A stretch of 64,000 nt of DNA from NCBI RefSeq assembly GCF_000296505.1, contig NZ_JH815209.1:401947-465946 (forward strand). The letters are read 5' to 3'. The position numbers and the translations under genes are program-made. The stretch is from Schaalia turicensis ACS-279-V-Col4. Its GTDB lineage: Bacteria; Actinomycetota; Actinomycetes; Actinomycetales; Actinomycetaceae. The stretch's first letter is position 1; each line of letters begins with the position of its first letter. The notes beneath the pieces are model-generated. The model ran no database searches and had not been told where the DNA came from. It saw only the letters and a list, made by a program, of their open reading frames with translations. Positions 9,208-18,169 of the stretch are shown piece after piece.

Positions 9208-9429
9208 AACTATCGGGGAGCCTGCGCAGAATTCCACCAGACACCCCTGAGAGGGCAAAACGAGGCGGGGGGCGCTCGCACATCCACCGTCTCTCAGCAG
9301 ATTCTCTTCCTCGTCGGGCGCTTATACGGTCAGTCTTCGCCCCCCTTCGGAGCGAGCCGTGTTTTGCTCGAGGATGGACAGGATCTCTACGTGCTTGGCC
9401 TCACTCAAGGCAACCTACCCGAGTGCCCA

Positions 9430-9831
9430 TCATCTCCCAACAATGCCATGCTTCGGTATTGAGTGGGCGCTCCCCTCGTCGTACTCGGCCTTGATGTCTT
9501 CGTGGTGGCGAATAACTTCCTTCACCATGAAGGCAAGGAACTTTTCAGCAAAGTCGGGGTCGAGGCCGGATTCTTCGGCGAGCGATCGCAGACGCGCAAC
9601 CTGTCGTGCTTCACGTGCCGGGTCAGCCGGCGGAAGATCATGGAGAGCTTTGATGTGTCCGACTCGCTGGGTACAGCGGAAACGCTCAGCAAGAATATGG
9701 ACGAGCGCAGCATCGATGTTGTCGATGGTTCCACGCGCGTCAGCCAGCTCGGCAGGGATGCCTGTTCCGATCAGGGCCTCTCCGGACGTGTGGGCGCTGA
9801 TCTGTGTTTCTTCTGCCACTGGTTTTCCCAT
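9430..9831 (-). CDS. Chorismate mutase (AroQ type)
   Basis: 133-aa all-helical protein. ADARGTIDNIDAALVHILAERFRCTQRVGHIKA is the first AroQ helix with its conserved Arg and Lys. The middle DPAREARQVARLRSLA and the last helix AFMVKEVIRHHEDI complete the fold. It converts chorismate to prephenate for Phe/Tyr synthesis. It lies 5 bp after clpX and may be read from the same transcript. The start at ATG 9831 lacks a strong ribosome site; GTG 9819 is an alternative. Confidence 0.85.
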   Translation of the reverse strand: MGKPVAEETQISAHTSGEALIGTGIPAELADARGTIDNIDAALVHILAERFRCTQRVGHIKALHDLPPADPAREARQVARLRSLAEESGLDPDFAEKFLAFMVKEVIRHHEDIKAEYDEGSAHSIPKHGIVGR

Positions 9832-9836
9832 CCGGT

Positions 9837-11093
9837 TCAGGCGGTGCGAATCTGATGAGCGCGCTCGGCGTAGAGCTCAGGCTCACCTTCACCAAGAACG
9901 TACTCGCGCGTAATCACAACGCGCCCCACGTCGTCACGGCTGGGCAGCTCAAACATCAGGTCAGACAGTGTGTTCTCCATGATCGACGACAGGCCACGGG
10001 CACCGGTCTTACGCTCGTTCGCCAAGGCCGCGACCTCGAGCAACGCCTCGTGCGTGAACTCCAGATCAATGCCGTCAAGCTCGAAAAGATGCTGGTACTG
10101 GCGAACTAGGGAGTTCGTCGGCTCGGTCAGGACGCGGACGAGGTCTTCTTCGGTCAGTTCCTGCGTGGACGTCAGGATCGGCAGACGACCAATGAATTCT
10201 GGAATCATGCCGAACTTGTGCAGATCTTCCGGGGTGATCTCTTTGTACAGGTCACCCATTTCAGCAGCAGACTTCAGGTCTGAGCCAAAACCGGTGGAAC
10301 GCTGACCCAAACGAGCCTTCACGATCTCTTCAATACCGGCGAAAGCCCCCGCTGCGATGAACAGGATGCCCGACGTGTCAATCTCAAGGAACTGCTGGTT
10401 CGGGTGCTTGCGTCCGCCCTGCGGCGGCACCGAAGCAACCGTGCCTTCAATAATCTTCAGCAGAGCCTGCTGGACACCTTCGCCGGAAACATCGCGTGTA
10501 ATCGAGGCGTTCTCTCCTTTACGGCCAATCTTGTCGATTTCGTCGACGTAGATGATGCCCCGTTCAGCCTTTTTAATGTCACCATCCGCGGTCTGGATCA
10601 GACGAAGAAGAATATTCTCGACGTCCTCACCAACGTAGCCGGCTTCCGTCAGCGCAGTCGCGTCAACGATCGCGAAAGGAACGTCAAGCATACGCGCCAG
10701 CGAACGCGCCAAGTGAGTCTTGCCCGTACCCGTGGGGCCAAGCAACAGAATGTTCGACTTGGTCCCCTGCATATCTTCAGCATGCCCAGCGTCACGCGAC
10801 TTCACACGCTTGTAGTGGTTGTAGACCGCGACAGACAGCGCACGCTTCGCACGATCCTGGCCGATCACCCACGAATTCAGGAAGTCGTTGATTTCAATTG
10901 GCTTCGGCAGGGGCAGTTCCGAGGTTTCTTCGGGAGCCTTGCCCAATTCCTCAGCGATGATTTCGTTGCAGAGGTCTATGCACTCGTCGCAGATGTAGAC
11001 ACCGGAACCGCCGATGAGCTTGCGCACCTGCTTCTGACTCTTTCCACAGAACGAGCACTTGAGCAGTTCAGCTCCGTCGGTCAGTCGAGCCAC
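9837..11093 (-). CDS. clpX: ATP-dependent Clp protease ATP-binding subunit ClpX
   Basis: 418-aa AAA+ unfoldase that delivers substrates to ClpP. The zinc-binding domain has C13, C16, C35 and C38. Walker A GPTGTGKT is at about 119-126, Walker B has VDEIDK, and the IGF-like and sensor regions follow. GTG 11093 is chosen because GGAGGG lies 6 bases upstream and the protein then begins [17 protein letters not shown], like other actinobacterial ClpX. The 31 extra in-frame codons upstream are not family-like. A 205-bp gap to clpP2 may hold its own promoter. Confidence 0.96.
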   Translation of the reverse strand: MARLTDGAELLKCSFCGKSQKQVRKLIGGSGVYICDECIDLCNEIIAEELGKAPEETSELPLPKPIEINDFLNSWVIGQDRAKRALSVAVYNHYKRVKSRDAGHAEDMQGTKSNILLLGPTGTGKTHLARSLARMLDVPFAIVDATALTEAGYVGEDVENILLRLIQTADGDIKKAERGIIYVDEIDKIGRKGENASITRDVSGEGVQQALLKIIEGTVASVPPQGGRKHPNQQFLEIDTSGILFIAAGAFAGIEEIVKARLGQRSTGFGSDLKSAAEMGDLYKEITPEDLHKFGMIPEFIGRLPILTSTQELTEEDLVRVLTEPTNSLVRQYQHLFELDGIDLEFTHEALLEVAALANERKTGARGLSSIMENTLSDLMFELPSRDDVGRVVITREYVLGEGEPELYAERAHQIRTA

Positions 11094-11298
11094 GTTAGCC
11101 CTCCATCGATCAAAATTCATCACTACCGCGCGCCACCGGGACGTCACACGTAGATATGTTGGTTGCCACCTAGGATTGGCGTGCAAACGCTTCCGTTCAG
11201 CGTGTCTTCAGCCTATGTGAGGACAGGTAAGTCCGCCATTCGGCGCGCCATTTTCTCCCCACAGCGTAGCCACCTTCACGCTAGTGAGCGCCAGCGTT

Positions 11299-11940
11299 TT
11301 AGCCCTTGCGGGACTGAAGAACCTGGTCGATCAGGCCGTATTCTTTCGCCTGGGGAGCGGTCAGGATCTTGTCGCGCTCGATGTCGCGACGAACCTGCTC
11401 AACCGGGGTGCCCGAGTGATGCGCGAGCGTATCTTCCAGCCACGCGCGCATACGGTCGATCTCGTCAGCAACGATCTGGATATCGGATGCCTGCCCCTGC
11501 ATGCCTTCCATGGCCGGCTGGTGGATCAGAACACGAGCATTCGGCAGTGCCAGGCGCTTGCCCGGTGAACCGGCCGCCAGCAGAACGGCTGCAGCCGATG
11601 CGGCCTGACCAAGGCACACGGTCTGGATCTGCGGCTTAATGTACTGCATCGTGTCGTAGATTGCGGTCAGCGCGGTGAAGGAACCACCGGGGCTGTTGAT
11701 GTACATGGTGATCAGCGAATCGGGATCCTGGCTTTCCAGAACCAGAAGCTGCGCCATCACGTCATCAGCAGACGCGTCATCAACCTGCACGCCGAGGAAC
11801 ACAATGCGATCCTCGAATAGCTTGGCGTAGGGGTCCTGGCGCTTAAAACCGTAAGCGGTGCGCTCTTCGAAATTCGGCAGAACATAGCGAGCCTGTGGCA
11901 TCTGACGGGCGATACCTTCAAAGTACGGGGTGGTGCTCAT
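11299..11940 (-). CDS. clpP2: ATP-dependent Clp protease proteolytic subunit ClpP2
   Basis: 213-aa serine protease subunit with catalytic Ser at about residue 115 (GQAASAA), His in VLIHQPA and Asp in the ERDKILTA region. The N-terminal PQARYVLP and [14 protein letters not shown] match mycobacterial ClpP2. It forms the mixed ClpP1P2 barrel with the upstream gene. Its ATG shares one base with the clpP1 stop (TGATG at 11942-11938), so the two are translationally coupled and made in equal amounts. Confidence 0.95.
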   Translation of the reverse strand: MSTTPYFEGIARQMPQARYVLPNFEERTAYGFKRQDPYAKLFEDRIVFLGVQVDDASADDVMAQLLVLESQDPDSLITMYINSPGGSFTALTAIYDTMQYIKPQIQTVCLGQAASAAAVLLAAGSPGKRLALPNARVLIHQPAMEGMQGQASDIQIVADEIDRMRAWLEDTLAHHSGTPVEQVRRDIERDKILTAPQAKEYGLIDQVLQSRKG

Positions 11941-12563
11941 CAGTTTTCTCCATCCTGGCCGAGCGTACTAATTTCCTGCGGGTTCACGATGACCTTGTCA
12001 ACGAAGCCGTATTCCAGGGCCTCGTACGCCGAGAACCAATTGTCACGGTCCGCGTCCAGTTCGATCTGCTCAACGGACTTGCCGGTACGCTCAGCGGTGA
12101 TCTCAGCGAGTTCCTTCTTCATCTTCAGAATCAGGTCCGCGTTAATACGAATCTCAGTGGCGCTACCACCGGCACCACCAAGAGGCTGGTGGAGCAGGAC
12201 GCGAGTATGCGGGGTGATGAAGCGCTTGCCCGGCGCGCCTGCGGTCAGCAGGAACTGACCCATCGAAGCAGCCAAGCCCATTGCGACAGTGACGACATCA
12301 GGCTTGACGTACTGCATAGTGTCGTAAATTGCCATGCCTGCGGTCACCGACCCACCCGGGCTGTTGATGTACAGGTAGATGTCGCGGTCCGGATCTTCGG
12401 CGGCAAGCAGAAGCATCTGGGCGCAGATCGCGTTGGCGTTTTCATCACGGACCTCGCCGTTCAGCCAAATGATGCGTTCTGCAAGAAGTCGCTGGTACAC
12501 GGAGTCGGACAGACCCATCGGCGATTGCACGCCGCCGCCTGCCATTACAGCCTGGTCGCTCAC
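11940..12563 (-). CDS. clpP1: ATP-dependent Clp protease proteolytic subunit ClpP1
   Basis: 207-aa ClpP with Ser100 (GLAASMGQ), His125 (LLHQPLGG) and the DADRD aspartate region. The GTG at 12563 is preceded by AAGGAG at 7-base spacing. Later in-frame ATGs exist (codon 7), but this start has the better ribosome site. It pairs with ClpP2. Regulation by ClgR is suggested by a box 97 bp upstream. Confidence 0.94.
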   Translation of the reverse strand: MSDQAVMAGGGVQSPMGLSDSVYQRLLAERIIWLNGEVRDENANAICAQMLLLAAEDPDRDIYLYINSPGGSVTAGMAIYDTMQYVKPDVVTVAMGLAASMGQFLLTAGAPGKRFITPHTRVLLHQPLGGAGGSATEIRINADLILKMKKELAEITAERTGKSVEQIELDADRDNWFSAYEALEYGFVDKVIVNPQEISTLGQDGEN

Positions 12564-12654
12564 GAGGATTCTCCTTGGTCGAATAGATCCGCTTTCAGAT
12601 CCCACTGGGTATAACTTATCGGTTTCACGCGGACAAGGCTCAGCCAATCCCCCT

Positions 12655-12674
12655 CTGTTCGCTGTAGGCGCAGT
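12655..12674 (-). promoter_or_regulatory. ClgR-like operator upstream of clpP1P2
   Basis: The minus strand reads CGCCTACAGCG at 12670-12660 and continues AAC. This fits the ClgR core CGCYNANRGCG and its downstream WWS flank fully. ClgR activates clpP1P2 in Corynebacterium and Mycobacterium. The site lies between the tig hairpin and the clpP1 start, where a promoter is expected. ClgR itself is not in this window. Confidence 0.6.
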
Positions 12675-12704
12675 GCTCATAGCAGTATGAGGCCTCCCAC
12701 ATGC

Positions 12705-12738
12705 AATGTGGCCGGTACCCGAAAGTACCGGCCACATT
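12705..12738 (-). terminator. Terminator-like hairpin after tig
   Basis: A 14-bp perfect stem (12705-12718 with 12725-12738) lies 30 bp beyond the tig stop codon. No strong U run follows on the minus strand, so termination may be weak or the hairpin may protect the RNA end. Confidence 0.6.
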
Positions 12739-12767
12739 CACTCGCGTGTTGCTAGCGCATGCTTGAA

Positions 12768-14081
12768 TCAGGCTTCAGTGGTTTCTTCTGCCTCTTCAGC
12801 TTCTGCTTCTTCCTTTGCAACGTCGCCGAAGAACTCAGAGAGGTCAACGACCGTGCCTTCAGTGTCCTTGACGGTGACCTGACGCAGAGCCTCGATCATA
12901 GCCTTGGAACGTCCGAGGTCTGCGACAACTGCTGCCATCTGCTGCGAGGAGGAGAACAGCTGGTTGATGTCGATGCCGAGGTTCTGCGACATCTGGATCG
13001 CGTAGTCGATGAGTTCCTGCTGGGAAACCTGAACATCGAACTTCTTCGCGATTGCCTCGGAGAGGAGTTCAGAACGCAGTTCGCGCTCGACGGCCGCGCG
13101 CGCTTCCTTCTTTTCTTTCGGCTTGGCATCTTCGGAGACGCGGCGCGAAACCTCGTGCTCGATGACCTCTTCAGGAAGAAGAATCTCAACCTGTTCGAGG
13201 AGGTCGGTGATCAGGTTGTCGCGGGCCTGTAGCGCCTGCTGCGAGGTCTTTGACTGGCCGGCCTGCGTGCGCAGGTCTTCCATGAGCTCGTCGATGGTGT
13301 CGAATTCAGAAACCATCTGAGCGAAGTCGTCGTCCGCCTTCGGCAGTTCGCGCGCCTTCATGGACTTCACGGTGATGGTGATGTCTGCTTCTTCACCTTC
13401 GTGGTCGCCGCCCTTGAGGGTGGACGTGAAGGAAACCTCGTCGCCTGCCTTGGTGCCACGCAGAGCCTTGTCCTGACCATTGAGCATGTTGCCCGAGCCG
13501 ATTTCGTAGGACACGTCTGCGACCGAGTCGACCTCTTCACCGTTGATGGTGGCAACCATGTCGATGGTTGCGTAATCGCCGGTCTTGGCCTTGCGGTTGA
13601 TGGTCTTCAGAGTTGCGAAGCGAGAGCGGAGCTCGTCGAGTTCCTTCTGGACGTCTTCGTCGGTGACCTCGGTGGTGTCGACGGTGACAACGGTCTTCTC
13701 GTCGAATTCGGGGAGCTCGAAGTCCGGCACAACCGGGACCTCAGCGGTGAAGATCAGCTGTCCCCCCTGTTCGCCGGTGGTGTTCGGGATCTCGGTGACC
13801 TCGACCTGTGGCTGTTGCATCGGGCGGAGCGAATGCTCTGCGACTGCATCCGAGTAGTGACCCGGCAGGACCTCGTTGACGACCTGTTCGATGACGGCTG
13901 CGCGACCGAAACGCTGGTCGATGATGCGAGGTGGCACGTGGCCCTTACGGAAACCGGGGATGGAGACCTGCTGGGAGATATCCTTGTAGGCCTTGTTCAT
14001 CTCATCGGACAGTTCCTCGTAGGGAACCTCAACGGTCAGGCGAACCTTGGTGGGTTCGAGAGTCTCAACGGTGCTCTTCAC
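12768..14081 (-). CDS. tig: Trigger factor
   Basis: 437-aa ribosome-associated chaperone and peptidyl-prolyl isomerase. The N-terminal ribosome-binding signature is GFRKGHVPP. The FKBP-type domain lies at about 155-240 (GDYATIDMVATINGEEV ... EVSFTSTLKGGD), followed by the C-terminal helical arm. It ends in an acidic Glu/Ala-rich tail typical of actinobacterial trigger factors. GTG 14081 follows GGAGTG at 7 bases. Its position directly before clpP1P2-clpX is the conserved tig-clp order. Confidence 0.95.
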   Translation of the reverse strand: MKSTVETLEPTKVRLTVEVPYEELSDEMNKAYKDISQQVSIPGFRKGHVPPRIIDQRFGRAAVIEQVVNEVLPGHYSDAVAEHSLRPMQQPQVEVTEIPNTTGEQGGQLIFTAEVPVVPDFELPEFDEKTVVTVDTTEVTDEDVQKELDELRSRFATLKTINRKAKTGDYATIDMVATINGEEVDSVADVSYEIGSGNMLNGQDKALRGTKAGDEVSFTSTLKGGDHEGEEADITITVKSMKARELPKADDDFAQMVSEFDTIDELMEDLRTQAGQSKTSQQALQARDNLITDLLEQVEILLPEEVIEHEVSRRVSEDAKPKEKKEARAAVERELRSELLSEAIAKKFDVQVSQQELIDYAIQMSQNLGIDINQLFSSSQQMAAVVADLGRSKAMIEALRQVTVKDTEGTVVDLSEFFGDVAKEEAEAEEAEETTEA

Positions 14082-14458
14082 GTGCGTGCACTCCAAAACG
14101 TTTCAAATTTGCGGGAGCACCCAATTCGGGCGCATGACAACTCGCCTAGTTTACGACAGACCCGCGTCAATGTCCCTATCGAGACCAGGTTTATGGCTTA
14201 AATGCGCGCAACTCCACTAATCGAGGGCGACTCCACCTTCGAAGTTTCCAAGGAGTGATCCACAGACCAGTCATTCATCAGTCGTGCGCAAACTCGAGGA
14301 TCCCTAGGCTCTCACATACATAACCCCGACACTGCAGCTTTCGCCAGTGAAAGATCTGGGGTCTTCATCTCAGGCATACAGAAATTATCGCGAGGAGTAT
14401 CCGCTGGGCGCGCCATTTCCCAGAAGGAGATCCACTCAATCCGTCTGCCTCGCCCTAC
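14082..14458. other. Intergenic region, no gene recognised
   Basis: This 377-bp stretch between tig and the MFS gene must hold the tig promoter and the end of the MFS transcript. I saw no tRNA, no convincing terminator and no coding-like ORF. The short open frames do not resemble any family. Confidence 0.5.
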
Positions 14459-16096
14459 TTAATCGCCAGAAGAGATCATGGACGCACGGCGTAGGCGTAG
14501 TACACCGACGAGGCCGAGGACAAGGAAGAGGCTCGCGGCTAGGAGCGCCCAGCTTGTGGCATCGCTAAAGCCCCTCGTCAGTGCTTCCACGGTGAGAGCA
14601 GTTTGATCACCAAGGGCGCTGTGATCGCCTTGAGCTCGCAGTTGCGCGATCATGACGCCGGCGGACGAGCGCGTTGCCTCGGCAATGGAATCGAATGCCT
14701 CCCCTGTCAGTCCGGCGTCTTCAAGCGCTTGAGGAAGAGCCATCGAGAGCGAAACGGAGAGCATGGCCCCCGCAACAGCAGTTCCCAAAGCCGAACCAAT
14801 CTGCCTGACCGTACTCTGTGTCGCCGATCCTTGACCGGAGAATTGAACAGGAATATCCCGAAGTACCGTGCCCGTCAACTGCGCTGATGCAAGACCGAGT
14901 CCAAGACCATAGACGGTCAGAGGCAGGCCAATCCCCCATCCCGGGGTCGTCGGGCTCACAAGAAGTGCGAGAACCAGAATGCCTACCACTTCCAGAGCCA
15001 GTCCGATCAATACTGTCGCCGGAGCGCCGAACCTCGCCGCAAGATGTCGCGCAGACGCACCCGACAAGAACGCACCAACTGCCATCGCCGCAAGGACGAG
15101 CCCCGCGCCCATGATGTCCAAGCCAAGTGCGTTGATGAGATACAGGGGAAGAACAAAAATGATCGCGAATTCTCCCACTGCAACCATTCCGGCAGTCACG
15201 TTCCCCCACGCAAAGGTCGGCAGAAGGAAGAGGTCCAGGCGAAGAAGAGCTGTGCGCTGAACCTTCTCACGATGGCGTTCCCACATCACGAAGAGAGCCA
15301 GCGCAATCACTGCGACTCCCAAGGCAACGGGGACGGGAGAAAGCGCAGCAGTTGTCGGCCAATCCCACCCAAAGATGCTGAATTCACCCTTCGGAGTCCA
15401 CCACCCAAGGTCAGGGCCCTCGATAACGGCGAAGACAAGAGCTCCGAAGCCAATCGCGCTGAGCATGGCTCCATCAACATCGATGCCGGGACGCCCACTC
15501 TTCCCCCGAGTATTCGGCACGGTAAACAGCGCGGCGACAAATACCAGCGCGCCAATCGGAAGGTTGACCAGGAAGATCCACGGCCACGAGGCCCACTGAG
15601 TCAGCGCTCCACCCGCAAGTGGCCCAACTGCGGCAGCGCCGGAAATAACGGCACCCCAGACACCGAATGCCGCCGCCCTATATCGACCACGGAATACCGC
15701 GTTTACCGTTGAAAGCGTCGAGGGCATGATGAAAGCCGCCCCCAATGCTTGGATCGCGCGCGACGAGATCAGAACCCCCGCGGTTTCGGATTGGGCAGCT
15801 AAGAGACTCCCCGCTACGAACACGACGATACCGATCAGGAATACCTTTTTACGCCCCCACCTATCAGCCAAGTTGCCCGTCGAAAGCAGAAGCGCTGCGA
15901 GCAGGACTGCATAGAGACTGTTTACCCATTGCGCGTCGGTGATATTCAGCTGCAAGTCCCCAATAATGACAGGGAGAGCAACTCCGACGATTGTGCCGTC
16001 AAGGACAATGAGCCCCAGACCGATGGAGAGAACTGCTAGAGCCATCCAGTCACGGCGCGTGGGTGCTACTTCAGAATTCTGGTTTACTGCGCTCAT
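14459..16096 (-). CDS. MFS multidrug exporter, DHA2 family (EmrB/QacA type)
   Basis: 545-aa polytopic protein with about 14 membrane segments. Motif A is present as GNLADRWGRKKVF between helices 2 and 3. Motif C-like GPLAGGALTQWASWPWIFLVNLP occurs in helix 5, as in DHA2 proton-drug antiporters. Export of a toxic compound is expected; the substrate is unknown. The start ATG 16096 has only a weak ribosome site. A palindrome overlaps the likely -35 region upstream, pointing to a repressor of the TetR or MarR kind, though no regulator gene lies next to it. Confidence 0.88.
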   Translation of the reverse strand: MSAVNQNSEVAPTRRDWMALAVLSIGLGLIVLDGTIVGVALPVIIGDLQLNITDAQWVNSLYAVLLAALLLSTGNLADRWGRKKVFLIGIVVFVAGSLLAAQSETAGVLISSRAIQALGAAFIMPSTLSTVNAVFRGRYRAAAFGVWGAVISGAAAVGPLAGGALTQWASWPWIFLVNLPIGALVFVAALFTVPNTRGKSGRPGIDVDGAMLSAIGFGALVFAVIEGPDLGWWTPKGEFSIFGWDWPTTAALSPVPVALGVAVIALALFVMWERHREKVQRTALLRLDLFLLPTFAWGNVTAGMVAVGEFAIIFVLPLYLINALGLDIMGAGLVLAAMAVGAFLSGASARHLAARFGAPATVLIGLALEVVGILVLALLVSPTTPGWGIGLPLTVYGLGLGLASAQLTGTVLRDIPVQFSGQGSATQSTVRQIGSALGTAVAGAMLSVSLSMALPQALEDAGLTGEAFDSIAEATRSSAGVMIAQLRAQGDHSALGDQTALTVEALTRGFSDATSWALLAASLFLVLGLVGVLRLRRASMISSGD

Positions 16097-16151
16097 ACTT
16101 CAATGACCTTTGACGTGGATCAACGAACGAATGCCATATACACAATTATTA

Positions 16152-16164
16152 TGACACCCTGTCA
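16152..16164. promoter_or_regulatory. Palindromic operator candidate of the MFS pump
   Basis: TGACACCCTGTCA is a 5-bp-arm perfect palindrome with a 3-bp centre, 56 bp before the MFS start. On the minus strand it overlaps CTGACA, a plausible -35 with TGTATA or TATATG 17-19 bp downstream. Confidence 0.5.
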
Positions 16165-16284
16165 GATACTTTGCTGAGCGAAACGCACATAAAAGAGGCA
16201 AAGCACCGAAGAGGGACAATCTCGCAGCGCTGAGGGCAAACTTTATCTGGCCAAAGAAGCGAAACCTCACCCCCGCTACCTCGC

Positions 16285-16312
16285 CACCTCGCCACAAACG
16301 GCGCGATAGCAA
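16285..16312 (+). repeat. Left copy of 28-bp direct repeat (possible attachment site)
   Basis: It matches 19159-19186 at 25 of 28 positions; all three differences are transitions. The shared core is CCACAAACGGCG followed by GATAGCAA. The two copies bound a 2.85-kb stretch rich in phage and toxin remnants. Confidence 0.6.
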
Positions 16313-16376
16313 ACCGAGAAAGACTGAGTTTCCTCCGTTTATCCAACAATGGGCGCGCGAAGGGTACGCTTTAGGT

Positions 16377-16715
16377 ATGTCCGAAACGACTTCTTCCTAC
16401 GAGCAACAGACGCGCCTTGCGTTTACTCTGTTTGATTTCTGGAAGACAACACGGGCAGCAACAATTCTTGGCGAAAAGTTCGCTGCGGATCTTTATTCGA
16501 CGATCGATGAAGAGTCGACGATCGCATTGCATGAGATGCTCTACTCCCTCACAGAGTCGCAGGAGAGGCTTCCGAAGTCTCTCGAGACCGAGTATCTGGC
16601 ATGGACTTCGCCGAAGATACGCGAAGACGATGAAGATTACGCTGGTTTTCATGCATTCCAGCTGGGTAAGGCGGATATCGAACAGCAGAAAGGGGTTGAC
16701 GGTGACATTAGATAG
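16377..16715 (+). CDS. Hypothetical small acidic protein (island gene 1)
   Basis: 112 aa with no membrane segment and no family I recognise. The N-terminal half is helical and aromatic (AFTLFDFWKTTRAATILG) and the C-terminal part is Glu/Asp-rich. It lies just inside the left repeat. Its end overlaps the next gene by 14 bp, so the two are probably co-translated. Small acidic orphan proteins beside toxin fragments are often immunity proteins. That is an inference from context only. Confidence 0.55.
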   Translation: MSETTSSYEQQTRLAFTLFDFWKTTRAATILGEKFAADLYSTIDEESTIALHEMLYSLTESQERLPKSLETEYLAWTSPKIREDDEDYAGFHAFQLGKADIEQQKGVDGDIR

Positions 16716-16950
16716 TCGCTATGTCATTGACGACCCTGTGCGGTCTTCGCAGCGCGTATGGAGAGTAGCTGAGCTCAGTGATGATGGATCACCATTGCGC
16801 GGACCCATTCTTGTTACGTTTGACAAGAGAACAATTTTCAACTTGTGGACTGATTTCCCCTCTAAGTTCACCCCAGAGCAGATTCAGATCATGCGAGAAG
16901 AAGAACCATACTGGTATGAGTTCTTCATGCCAAGGCTAGAAGAAGCTTGA
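16702..16950 (+). CDS. Hypothetical small protein (island gene 2)
   Basis: 82 aa from GTG 16702, which has AAAGGGG 6 bases upstream; TTG 16696 is an alternative. The sequence contains ILVTFDKRTIFNLWTDFP and ends EPYWYEFFMPRLEEA. No known domain is recognised. It ends 20 bp before the ADP-ribosyltransferase fragment. It could be an immunity partner of a lost toxin; evidence is positional only. Confidence 0.5.
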   Translation: MTLDSRYVIDDPVRSSQRVWRVAELSDDGSPLRGPILVTFDKRTIFNLWTDFPSKFTPEQIQIMREEEPYWYEFFMPRLEEA

Positions 16951-16969
16951 GGGCTCTATTCAGACGTAG

Positions 16970-17212
16970 CACCAATACACATCGACATCAGTCAGGCCAA
17001 AAGCCGTGTACGACCACAAGCCGGTGCAGATTCATTTCAGCGTTCCCCAAGGAACTCGGGCGGTCAATCCGATGCGGATTGGTCAATACGGTGCATCTGA
17101 GCGCGAAATCATTCTCCACCGCGGCCTGAAATACAGAATCGATCACGTACAAAAAGATAAAAAGGCGGGCAAGATTCACGTCTTTGCTACGATTCTCGAG
17201 GAAAAAGAGTAG
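16970..17212 (+). pseudogene. ADP-ribosyltransferase toxin, C-terminal catalytic fragment
   Basis: The frame opens after TAG 16967-16969 and reads YTSTSVRP, then IHFSVPQGTRAV, then ASEREIILHRGLKYRI. The STS motif and the E-x-E (ERE) catalytic motif, in this order and spacing, are those of the ADPrib_exo_Tox (VIP2/C3-like) fold. The N-terminal half, which carries the conserved Arg and the secretion domains, is missing. There is no ribosome site at the only possible start (GTG 17006). This looks like a leftover toxin cassette of a polymorphic toxin. The next gene begins 10 bp later. Confidence 0.7.
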
Positions 17213-17221
17213 AACAACGCC

Positions 17222-17662
17222 ATGGAGCCGAAGAAGAAGTCGCTCTCGAATGAGGAGCTGAACAGGCTCGTCGAAGAATCCGGATGGATCGACGGCGAGT
17301 GGCATTCTGCCGCTGCGATAAGTCCCGCCGGCGAATCGTCCCTCCCGGAGGGCCGCTACCCATGCATGATCTTCCTCGTCGACGAGACGCCAGTCTCATG
17401 GGTCGACCTGATCCGCGATGGCAAGGTCGTCGCCATGCTCGCCTGGTACGGAGACCCCGTCACCTACATCGACCCGGACTGGATCAGCCACAGCACGGCC
17501 GATGATGAGCTCCAGCACTACATGGACGAACTCGGGATCCGCGGACTCACCATGACCGAGGCGCGCGACCACATCCTGGAGATCTGGGAGCACACCGAGA
17601 TCCGCACAGGCACCCTCGGAGAGTACAACGCGATCTACGAAGAACGGCTGAACAAGCTGTAG
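17222..17662 (+). CDS. Hypothetical protein, possible immunity protein
   Basis: 146-aa acidic soluble protein (MEPKKKSLSNEELNRLVEESG ... RLNKL). Its middle part (FLVDETPVSWVDLIRDGKVVAMLAWYGDP) looks like an alternating beta-sheet. No family is recognised. It follows the ADP-ribosyltransferase fragment by 10 bp on the same strand and ends 45 bp before a terminator. This is the typical place of the cognate immunity gene. The third-codon G+C is higher than in the two genes upstream, which suggests a different origin. Confidence 0.55.
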   Translation: MEPKKKSLSNEELNRLVEESGWIDGEWHSAAAISPAGESSLPEGRYPCMIFLVDETPVSWVDLIRDGKVVAMLAWYGDPVTYIDPDWISHSTADDELQHYMDELGIRGLTMTEARDHILEIWEHTEIRTGTLGEYNAIYEERLNKL

Positions 17663-17706
17663 AAGCTCAAGCGCTAACAGCACCAACACCTTCAACACAC
17701 AGAGAG

Positions 17707-17740
17707 AACCCCGAAGCCACTGAAGCTCCGGGGTTTCTTC
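17707..17740 (+). terminator. Terminator after the island toxin cluster
   Basis: Stem AACCCCG (17707-17713) pairs with CGGGGTT (17729-17735). A further 3-bp helix lies inside, and TTCTTC follows. Confidence 0.75.
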
Positions 17741-17784
17741 ATGCCCGCGCTCGCGGGAAATCGACAACGTTATCGGCGCGCTGA

Positions 17785-18112
17785 TTCAGCGTCCATATTG
17801 CTTCAGCCGAAGCGCGCGGAGCCCGCGAGGGGATCACCAACAGCCATGGAACGCATTTGCGTGATGATTTGGATGAAGTGCGCGCGGGTATGAAAACTCT
17901 TGTGCGCAAAATCGATGAAATCGAACGCGCCCGCGTGGAGGATGCTCGCAGTCGCGAACGACGCGACCAACGGGCAGAAGACCAAATCGACGGGCTCCGG
18001 CTCGATATTCGCGCCCTAACCGCGTCAGCAGAGAAAACGCATGGACGCTTAGAGTCGCGCCTAAACTGCTTAGAAGCCTCTGGCAATGACAAACACTACC
18101 CGGCTGGGAATC
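17785..18112 (+). pseudogene. Phage-type coiled-coil protein remnant (DUF2746-like)
   Basis: The frame after TGA 17782-17784 encodes NSHGTHLRDDLDEV and then a long heptad-like Arg/Glu-rich helix up to about 18080. The HGTxLRDDLD motif followed by a coiled coil is typical of small phage DUF2746 proteins. There is no good start (TTG 17857 only). No stop codon occurs before the terminator hairpin, which the frame runs through. I read it as a broken prophage gene. The family call is moderate. Confidence 0.5.
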
Positions 18113-18157
18113 AAAAACCGCCCTCGCTTTCCCGCGTGGATTGTGAGGGCGGTTTTT
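18113..18157. terminator. Bidirectional terminator in the island
   Basis: Perfect 13-bp inverted repeat AAAAACCGCCCTC (18113-18125) with 18145-18157. A runs on one side and T runs on the other serve both strands. Confidence 0.85.
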
Positions 18158-18169
18158 GCGTATCTGTCA

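Noticed and set aside
9320..9420. C-terminal remnant of a regulator between the lipoprotein gene and chorismate mutase
   Set aside because: A 30-codon minus-strand stretch (LSEAKHVEILSILEQ) looks helical, but it is too short to assign and is bounded by stops.
17739..18092. Minus-strand 117-codon open frame in the island
   Set aside because: It is antisense to the DUF2746-like remnant, Ser/Arg-rich, and has no motif or ribosome site. Only its last residues look protein-like, which is not enough.
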